From the NCBI RefSeq assembly GCF_954871325.1, contig NC_088777.1, positions 14,671,366-14,735,365 on the forward strand: a DNA stretch of 64,000 bases. Reading direction: 5' to 3'. Below, piece after piece: positions 55,690 to 64,000 of the stretch. The position numbers and the translations under genes were made by a program. The stretch comes from Gordionus sp. m RMFG-2023 (Eukaryota > Nematomorpha > Gordioida > Chordodea > Parachordodidae). Under the pieces are notes generated by a model. It was not told the origin of the DNA, did not search any database, and saw nothing but the letters and a program-made list of their open reading frames with translations. Within the stretch, counting starts at the first letter, position 1. Every line of letters begins with the position of its first letter.

Positions 55690-58600
55690 TGTTAGTTTCC
55701 CCTCGGATCTTCCTCGTCCGGACACCGCTCTCCAGCATCTTCTTCCGGCTCTCCTCCCTCCTCCTCCAACCACCTTCCCACCTCCGTTTCACTGATCATA
55801 ATATCCAGCCACTCCTCTAATTCGCCCGAAAATTCACCTCCCACTCTCAACGCCACTTCCAACTCCCGCAACGCCTCCATGTCCCTAACTTGTTGCTGAT
55901 TCCCGCTAATTATTGCCTCCTCACTCGGATCTCTGTCGCCCTCATCCTCAGGTAACAGTGGTCCCTCCGGCGACGCTCGTATCTCACTTAACCAAGGTAT
56001 TCCCGGGGACGAAGGCACTTCTGGTACCGTTGGTATCTCACGCAACGTGGGCATCCCAGGCGACGATGACCTCCCTGGTAACGTTGGCGCTCTATCTATC
56101 TCCCCCCTCCTGCTACCCACTATCTCCGCTACTAGCCGCTCCGGCCGATCCGTTCCCCCTATCCTAAGAATTACCCCCACCTGAAGAAGTCGATGTGGAT
56201 CCGTTCCCATGGCTGTGTAGCTTTTGGCCATACACTTTTCTTGTCTCTACGAGGCATCGGAGCCCACAAATTACACATCTCACAGCCTTTGGTTATATCC
56301 TCGATTACTTTATTCATTCCAGGCCACCATACATACTCCCGGCCCCACTGTTTCATTTTTTCAACGCCTTGGTGTCCGGCATGAATTATCTTCAATACCG
56401 CATCCCTCAATTTGAATGGTACTATACCCCGATTTCCCCGGACCACGCATTCATCTACTATCGCTAATTCCTTTTCTATGTATTTATAGGGTCTATCTCC
56501 GTCTCGCCAAGATTTGAGCCCCTTTATGCATGCCTTGATTCTGGTCAATTCACGGTCTTTCAAGGTGGCCCCTTTCAACTCCTCCCACGTTACCGGCCCT
56601 CCTTTGGCTATTTTGACCATTGTTCTAATTAATCCTTGCTCCTTCGATTCCTCTCTCTCTTTCGACTCTTCTTCATCTCCTTCTTCGCCTGCCCCACATC
56701 TCGACAGAATATCGGGTAAGTAATTTTCTCTCCCCCGCCGATACTTCAATTGTACGTCAAAGCTTCCTACCAGCAAAAGCCATCGTTGGAGTCTTGGCGA
56801 CAACATGAGCTCCTTGTTGTCCTTCCTAAACAGATGCACCAAGGGTTTGTGGTCGGTATAAAAGACAAATCTACGTCCAATCAGATACTCCCTACATTTG
56901 ATCAATCCGAAAATTACCGCCAACGCCTCTTTCTCGATCACTGAATACCTCGTTTCCGCAGCCCTAAATATCCTCGAGAAGAATAAAACCGGTCTTTCTA
57001 TTTCATCCACCCAATGCAATAACACACCACCTACCCCCTTGATCGACGCGTCTACAGTAAGTCTCACCTCCAGGTCATTGTTGAAGCACATGAGAATGGG
57101 TTCCCTTCCAATTCTAGATTTCAATTCCTCAAATGCAATATCTTGCTTCTCTTTCCAGTCAAATTTTTCTCCCTTTTTTAACAAAGTATACAATGGCGCA
57201 GCGATTTGAGCGAATCCCTCGACAAACCGGTGATAGTAATTTACCATTCCCAAAAAAGCCTGGACTTCTAATTTATTACTAGGCCTCAACATACTCACAA
57301 TTCCGGTCATATTTTTGTCCAATGGTCGCACCTCCCTTCCCGTAATTTTATGCCCCAAATATACGACCTCCTTCACCCCTAACACACTTTTTTCGGCACT
57401 TGCTCGCAAACCCTTTTCTTGAATCCTCCTGTACACCTCTTCCAATCTCTGTTCGTGTTGCTCAGGAGTTCTACCCATCACCAGTACATCATCCATGTAA
57501 TAGAATACCCCTTCCATTCCTTGAAAAACGGCCGCCATAGTGCGCTGAAAGATAGGAGCTGATACACTCAATCCAAACGGCAATCTACAAATGCAAATAA
57601 CCCCTTTGGGGTCGTAATGGTCAATAATTTCCTTACCTCAGGCCTCATCCGTAACTGTAAGTATGCATTGGAAAAATCCACTTTCGAAAAATATATACTC
57701 CCCTTTAAATTGGCCAATATTTCTTCAATTCTGGGTAACGGATACTTGACCTCTACTACCCAGGGATTTAGCGTCACTCGGAAGTCTGCACATAATCGGA
57801 GTCGGCCATTAGCCTTCTTCACCGGCACCAACGGAGTCGCCCATTCGCTATATTCCACCGCACATACGATGCCCTTTTGTACCCATTGCTCCAATTCCAC
57901 TTCAACTTCCTTTCTCCACTCAAACGGTACCCGCCGCAACGCGCAAAATTTTGGTACACATCCCTCCTTTAACTTGATATCCACTTCATAATCCCTTAGA
58001 CAGCCCAACTCTTCATCAAAAATTTCTTGATACATCTCCACCAATCTCCGTACTCCGTCTTGCACCCGGATCAATTCATCTTCTAATTCCTCACTGCTAA
58101 ACTTTCGATCATTCTTCTGATTCTCCCTTTCCATCACCTCCTGCGACTCGATTTCCTCGTCTCTTGTTTTCCCATATATTATTGCTCGATCGACAGTATC
58201 CTGAATATCGGTCCACTCCCATTTCTTCTCTTCTTCCCTCTCACGACCATTATAAATCGACCTTCCTAATTTTTCCCTATAGCCCATCTCCGCTTCCCTA
58301 TGACTCTCCTCCTCCATTTTTTTCCTATGATTATCCGCACCTATTTCCCCCTTAAAATGACAATTATTTTCCCCATATTTCCCCCTTATAATTATCATTA
58401 TTCTCCCCCATATCCCCCTTAGAATTATAATTACTCACCCCTATGTTCCCCTTGGAATTATAATTATGCGCCCCTATTTCCCCCTTAGAATTATACTTAT
58501 TCGCCCCTATTTCCTCCTTAAAATTACAATTATTCTCCCCTATTTCCCCCTGGGAATTATAATTATTCACCCCTATTTCCCCCTTAGAATTATCGTTATT

Positions 58601-59930
58601 CGCCCCTATTCCTCTCATATAATTATTTCTTCCTCCTCTTCCTCTCCCATTTTCCCCAAAATCCCTACTCACATTATCTCTCCTTACCTCCTCCTCTCGG
58701 ACTCCAGCAGCCCTGCTTCGAATGTCTCTCCTCATCTCCCCTCCTTGCTCCTCAACTCCAACTCTTTCCCGATTAAAAATACTCTCTATTCCCGGCAATA
58801 TTCCCAAATTTTCATCGACCTCCCTCTCATAATATATATCCTCACTAGTCATGGGCACAAATATTCCCCACCATGAAAATACTCCCCAAAAACTATACCA
58901 TGGACCAATTCGCGTGATCCAGTCCCATCCCAGCACCGCTTTTACCCTCCTATTAATGATCCATAAATCTAATATCTCCCCCCTTCCCTCATCACCTCTA
59001 TTTCAACTCTTCCCATTACTGCCACTTGTGACCCATCGAACTGCCGTATTCTCAAACCCTCATTTGTTATCATTTCATCTGGCCTAATACTCCTATACCT
59101 GGCGTAACTCATCACTGAAATAGCTGCCCCCGTATAAGCATAGGTACTATACTCCCATTGAAATCTATCATGACCCTTGGACACGGATCATGTATTATCT
59201 CCTCTTGCATCATATTTACCTCCCCTAATACATTTATTTTTCTCCTCGAACACACCTTCCCTGCCCCTAACACTCGACCCGCCTTGACCTGAATCGTTAT
59301 TTCTTTACTATCATATAGTCAGCAATTACCACAATCTCTCGCTACATGTCCCTGTTCTTGACATTTAAAACATTCCGCTGTGTGCTCTCCAACGCCTTGT
59401 AGCTTAGATACCCCCAACCCCTCCACTCTGGCTCTTTCAATAGTTCGCACAGTTGAAGTACTTTGTCCCGTTCCCCTTTGTGGAAATCCCCCTCGGGTAT
59501 TATAACTTCCCGTATTACATTCTTCCTTATTATGACCAAAACTTCCACAGCTGGCACATCGCAATTTCTCTTGCTTACCCGGACAATAAGGGGCTATATG
59601 ACCAAATTTCCCGCATTCGAAACATTTCGCTTCCCGACAATCCCGGACCATATGTCCTTGTCTTCCGCAATTATAACAATTCATTCTCCCCTAACTCTGG
59701 AATCAAAATTGGGTCTCATTTCTCCTCTTCTCCTCTGAGAGCTTTCCCTAGGTCTGCTATATGTTCCTAATCTCTGATCAGAATATGAATCCCTCCTCTC
59801 AAGCCTACAGGTCAATTTATCTACATCGCTATCTGCCCACCCATTAATTAACTCTTGTACCGGCAACCACGTTTTGAATATTGATTTCATATTATACAAA
59901 TCAGTTATTACATTATTCTTTTTCAAAAAA
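55690..59930 (-). mobile_element. Ty3/gypsy LTR retrotransposon fossil
   Basis: Minus-strand parts in order: a gag end with four CCHC zinc knuckles (about 59680-59320; for example CYNCGRQGHMVRDC), a protease region, a repeat-bearing linker, reverse transcriptase (KVDFSNAYLQLRMR, YYMDDVL), RNase H (LTVDAS, YTDHKPLV) and an integrase zinc-binding region (HAGHQGVEKMKQW). The order protease-RT-RNase H-integrase places it in Ty3/gypsy. It is broken, with roughly half a dozen interruptions. No flanking long terminal repeats were recognised on either side. Long stretches remain well conserved, so it is probably much younger than the hAT remnants. It is clearly richer in G+C than the surrounding DNA. 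Confidence 0.93.
58364..58640 (-). repeat. 33-bp coding minisatellite in the gypsy fossil
   Basis: About nine imperfect 33-bp units encode the 11-residue unit NNYNSKGEIGA with variation (for example NNYNSQGEIGE, NKYNSKGEIGA, HNYNSKGNIGV). It lies between the protease and reverse transcriptase regions, where it probably formed a flexible linker. Such repeats can expand and contract by slippage. Confidence 0.88.
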
Positions 59931-60049
59931 CTATTAGATAAGGAATGTAATTTTAAAAATATATTGTCTCCATTAGCTATATTTTAAAATTATTTATAGA
60001 AATAGTAACTAATATTAACCTTTTAGTTTTTGTAATTTATTTTTTGTAT
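59931..60049. other. Junction between the gypsy and hAT remnants
   Basis: A/T-rich bases separate the gypsy gag region from the last recognisable hAT coding. No long terminal repeat or target duplication could be recognised here. Confidence 0.35.
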
Positions 60050-60482
60050 GTTATATTAATTTGGTTACCAAAGCCAAATCATTACCAACTGCCTGCATTT
60101 CAATACAAGCCTCATGTGTACATTTCAATATTTCTTTCAAAATAAAAAGACTTAATATAAAATTTTCATCTTTAATTCTTGATAATAACCCATCGGCAGT
60201 GGAAGAGGTGCTTGGGTCATTAGAATCTTTTAATTCAACTAATGATGCTAAAATATGTTCATAAACATCTAAAAAGATTTCTACAGATTTGTAGGATGAT
60301 GACCAATTTCTGAAAATATATAAGTTTCAAGTTTCATTAAAAATATTTTATTTACCTTGTTGTGTTTTTAATTCTTTTAAGAGATTTCTTGGACTTTCTC
60401 ATTTGATATTTAATAAACACACCTTGACGTCTAACTCCATTCATAAAATTATATAACTCATCTAATATTCCCATTACCTTTT

Positions 60483-60851
60483 TCATTTCAATTTTGCATC
60501 ACAAACATGAGCAACTACTAAATTTAGCCGATGTGCATGGCACCAAATATAGATGGCTTTTGGAGCCTCTTTCAATATTAAAGCCTGCATTCCTTTGTAT
60601 ACTCCTCTCATATTCCCTGCACCATCCATACTTTGTCCAACCAAATAATTAAGAGGAAGACCAAGATCATTAAACTTAGAAAAAACATGATTCTTTATAT
60701 TTTCCCCAGTGGTTTCTGATGTTGTAAAAACATGTATGATCCTTTCTACAGGATGTGGATGCAGATCATCTTCTATATACCGTACAAGCAAAGCTATGCA
60801 TTCTTTTTTAGACACATCATATGTTCCATCTAATATGATGCAAATAGGCAC
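60483..60851 (-). pseudogene. hAT transposase catalytic-core fragment
   Basis: It reads ILDGTYDVSKKECIALLVRY, then ETTGENIKNHVFSKFNDLGL, GQSMDGAGNMRGVYKG and IYIWCHAHRLNLVVAH. These are the first and second catalytic Asp motifs and the CxxH-containing LNLVV segment of hAT transposases. The fragment is cut off from the N- and C-terminal parts by frame breaks. Confidence 0.88.
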
Positions 60852-61416
60852 GATTCTCTTTAATTGTTTGAATAATGCTTTTTGTTATTTTTATCTTAAT
60901 AATTTCAGTTATTTTTTTCACGTGGCCATATGACAGTAAATTTATATAAGATCTCGAAATTTTATCTGATTTTTTTCTCCGCAATTTTTCGTTGTTATCC
61001 ATGTATGCACGTAAAGTTGGAACCGTTTTTGCCATTAATTTTATGAGACACATAAAATTACCTTCATTCGAATTAGAACCCCAAAAGGCTATATTACATT
61101 TTATAAGGTACATAATGGCATTGATAATATTATGAACTATATTACGATTTTCCATGATTATATCAAGCTTATTTGATAGCAAATGATCTTGAATGCGTTT
61201 ATTTGCAAGCCAAGTCATGTTTGCATATTCACAATCTTTATGAAGAGAAGATGCTTCGTGTCTCTCTAAGTCACGCTTTATGTTTTTCCAATTATTTACC
61301 CCATGTTGAGTCCAAAAAGTATTGGACTTAGGGCCACCAAACATAATATAATATAGACAAAAGACTTTGTCTAAAGTAGTGCTATAAGATAGCCAATTTC
61401 TGGGTGAGGGAACCAT

Positions 61417-61694
61417 CTATATTAACCTTTCTATAATAGGTTACATTCATGCTCCTGTTTAAAAAGTAAAAAAAAATATATTGGTATAGAAATAATGGAT
61501 GGGTAAAAATTAATGAAAATAAATATTATTTAAAACCTCTTGTTAGTAACAGGATATTGAAATTTATTTGTACATGGTTGACAAGGGCCTACAGCAATTA
61601 TGAAATTTATCAAAATATTTGTTCCTAAATAATATAAAGTGAAAAGGGTCATTTGGTTCCTTTTTTTTGTATAGCTGAATAAGACTTGGACTTT
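61417..61694. other. Intron-like part of the hAT remnant
   Basis: No coding was seen; it ends in an acceptor-like TATAG before the main hAT exon on the minus strand. Confidence 0.35.
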
Positions 61695-62505
61695 GAATAT
61701 CCTCATAATTTATTCCCTTCAAAAGTCATTATATAAATTTTATTTAAATATAATGCCTCATGCAAAGTAAGTGCCTCACTAGAACCGGGGATTGGATGAG
61801 GAGATAAACAATTTGTGAATCTTCAATATTGGAGATTTGCTATAAATAAAGAGTATAATTTGTTTACTTATGAAAATCTATTTTTAATATAATTTCAGCC
61901 AAATGGTCATTTTATTCTTAGCTACATTATAATTAAGTTAATCAATAAATGTTGGAAATATTTAAATGTCCTAATTTATTTTCTTCAAAAGTTATCATAT
62001 AATTCGTATTTAAATTAAATACCTCATCATGCAAAGTAAGCGCCTCACTGGAACTGGGGATTGGATGAGAAGATAATACAATTTGTGAATCTTCAATATT
62101 GGAGATTTGCTACAAAGAGTATAATTTGTTTACTATGAAAAACTATATTTTTAATAAAATTTTAGTCAAATGGTCATTTTATTCTTAACTACATTATAAT
62201 TAAGTTTTTAATAAAGGTTGGAAATATTTAATTAACCTCATAATCATAATTTATTTCTTTCAAAAGTTATCATATAATTCGTATTTAAATTAAATACCTC
62301 ATCATACAAAGTAAACACCTCACTGGAACTGGGGATTGGATGAGGAGATAATACAATTTGTGAATCTTCAATAACTGAGATTTTCTATAAATAAAGAGGA
62401 GTTTAATTTCTTTCCTTATGATAACTATATTTTTAATAAATTTTTAGGCAAATGATAATTTTTTTTAACTACATTATAATTAAGTTTTTAATAAATGTTT
62501 TAATT
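61695..62505. repeat. Three tandem copies of a unit of about 270 bp
   Basis: CAAAAGT(C/T)AT starts at 61720, 61986 and 62261, and GGGGATTGGATGAG recurs with the same spacing, so the unit is 266-275 bp. Copies two and three are more alike than either is to copy one. It lies in the gap between the first and second parts of the minus-strand hAT remnant. No reading frame runs through it. Confidence 0.85.
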
Positions 62506-62544
62506 CTACATGAATACATGATTGAGAAAACAGGTATTAAAAAT

Positions 62545-62718
62545 ATTATGAAGTCCAACATAAAGTTATCAGGTTACAATGGAAAGATGATACAAGTAAT
62601 AGGTAAAGCACAAGTGAATGTAGAATACAAAGGGAATTCACATATTTTGAACGCAATAATCATAAACATCAATATGACTTTGTTAGATCATGTAAAAACA
62701 TTTTTAAAATATACTTGA
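62545..62718 (+). mobile_element. Fragment of a Ty3/gypsy-type protease region (fossil)
   Basis: The plus strand reads KLSGYNGKMIQVIGKAQVNV and EYKGNSHILNAIIIN, matching the pattern L-xYNG-x-I-x-V-x-G that follows the active site of K02A2.6-like gypsy proteases. No other part of that element was found nearby. It is a broken scrap unrelated in orientation to the fossil at 55.7-59.9 kb. Confidence 0.5.
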
Positions 62719-63334
62719 AAGATTCATAGGCATCGCATGATAGATGCAGATTAATATAAAACTGCCATGAAGAAATCATAAAACAATATTATAATGACTA
62801 TAAAAATAAAAACAATATTAAGTATAAATAAAATTGTGAAATTCATGATGAAAGTATATTATCTAAAGAAATTCTAATAGCTAAATAAAACAATGATAAT
62901 AAACATACCTAATATAACACATAATGTAAATAAAGGGGATGAAACTCACACAGATAACATTTTGAAAATAGTTGATTCCAAATCATATTTTATAAGATTT
63001 ATATTTAAAAAAAGTAAAAGAATTTGAAGTCTTAATTCAATTAAAGATGAAAAGATTTAAATTTAAAAATTCCTAGAAATTAACATTACCTTATTTTACT
63101 ACATACTACATTATATTAACTCAATAAGTTTTTTTAATACTTTGGTTTTAAATTATTATTATTAACTTATTAAACATATTGTTAAATTGAACTTTATAAA
63201 GTATATATAGATATAAAAATAGTGTGATAAACAGTTAAAAACATTAAATAATATATATAATTTATTTTCTCTATACCCTGACTACTTTAATATTAATATT
63301 ATTCTGGTAAAATTTTAAATCAGTTTCTATTAAT
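62719..63334. other. A/T-rich spacer
   Basis: Nothing could be supported here beyond short low-complexity frames. Confidence 0.4.
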
Positions 63335-63634
63335 TCACAAATTTATAGTTACAATAATAAATAAAAATATTACTTTTTGGAAGTAAGATGTTATTGTCTT
63401 TTTTTGCAACTGGGTTTCAACTCCATTTGTGATATTATATGGAATATCACAATTTAAAGATACCCAATTATTATTATCTCTTTTGATGGCTACCTTTGTA
63501 AATTTCATATCAGCTGGCTTGACATGAGGATGTTTATGTTTATAATGTTCATGTATCTTGTCACTTCTTATTTTAGAAGTTTTGCAATTTTTAATATTGC
63601 ACTTAACTTTAAATATGGTTTTGTTACTTGGCAT

Positions 63635-64000
63635 CTAGAAAGAAATAATTATTATAATATAATTTTTTACATATTATGTTTTTTATTATTCTTTGCTTGC
63701 TGATATATGTTTTTATGCACGACTCAAAAAATTACCTAAAATTTATCCTGCTAAAATTATATATTTATTAAAAAACATAATATAAATATATTAACCTCTA
63801 AGAAAAGTACCAAATAGGAAATGTGTAAATATTAACTTGATAAAATGCTAAATGAAAATCGTTGACAAAGAAAATTTATATTATTTATTAATTGACAAAT
63901 ATCTTTACTTTAATTGACATTTTTCAGAAAATCAAACGATAACCATCATAATCGTATCAATTAATGGATTAAAAAAAGATTATAATTCAAATCAAAAATT
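63635..64000. other. A/T-rich window end
   Basis: No feature was recognised; a 5' terminus of the minus-strand hAT remnant may lie here or beyond the window. Confidence 0.4.

Larger units (their letters stand above)
60050..63634 (-). mobile_element. ZMYM1-like hAT transposase remnant with intron-like gap
   Basis: On the minus strand a probable first exon (63634-63370) holds an N-terminal zinc-binding pattern, CNIKNCKTSKIRSDKIHEHY then KHPHVKP, and ends KKTITSYFQK at a donor GTAATA. The main body starts near 61416 with SPRNWLSYSTTLDKVFCLYY and continues to FWTQHGVNNWKNIKRDLERH. A second frame at 60851-60483 carries the catalytic part: ILDGTYDVSKKE and GQSMDGAGNMRGVYKGMQA, then CHAHRLNLVV. Pieces near 60300-60070 (EIFLDVYEHILASLVELKD) follow. 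Frame changes separate these parts, and the C-terminal dimerisation motif was not found. The conserved catalytic Asp of DETTD is present as LDGTYD. Confidence 0.75.

Noticed and set aside
58466-58876. Plus-strand frame of 136 codons rich in Ile, Pro and Tyr
   Set aside because: It is the shadow of the repeat-bearing part of the gypsy fossil on the other strand.
61695-62505. CRISPR-like array
   Set aside because: The units are about 270 bp, directly adjoining and without spacers, and the genome is animal.

Overview
This is AT-rich (roughly three quarters A+T) animal nuclear DNA with small exons, introns of hundreds to thousands of bases, GT-AG splice sites and many decayed transposons. The animal identity rests on the tail of a nucleobindin-like gene, a homogentisate 1,2-dioxygenase gene split into at least 12 exons, and a gene with two intracellular-type Ig domains. 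The phylum cannot be fixed from this window; an invertebrate is likely. No prokaryotic feature, CRISPR array or rRNA was seen.

Layout. 1-1411 is a shortened hAT transposon. 2381-4707 (+) holds the last three exons of a nucleobindin-like EF-hand gene. 4708-7826 is intergenic and holds two small inverted-repeat transposons. 7827-22372 (+) is homogentisate dioxygenase: 12 exons joined in phase, 437 residues, all iron-ligand positions kept, with introns hosting two hAT elements bounded by 8-bp target duplications and several copies of a short CCGGGCC-rich inverted-repeat family. 22373-31004 contains a broken LINE 3' end (about 24.2-25.2 kb), an unassigned complex stretch (26.3-27.0 kb) and a hAT remnant (29.0-29.7 kb). 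31005-47445 (-) is the two-Ig gene: 13 exons join in phase to about 1,113 residues. Its first intron holds another hAT copy with a perfect 8-bp duplication (44973-46524).

47446-55440 is almost gene-free apart from two weak exon candidates near 52.1 and 53.1 kb. 55.7-59.9 kb (-) is a broken Ty3/gypsy fossil, much richer in G+C than its surroundings. 60.05-63.63 kb (-) is a ZMYM1-like hAT remnant with an intron-like gap that contains a three-copy tandem repeat of about 270 bp and a scrap of another gypsy-type protease.

The host genes have no evident shared pathway: one is a probable calcium-binding secretory or Golgi protein, one a tyrosine-breakdown enzyme, one a probable cytoskeletal Ig protein. 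Homogentisate dioxygenase and the two-Ig gene point tail to tail. All gene models come from reading splice phases and family similarity by eye; no alignment or expression data were available.
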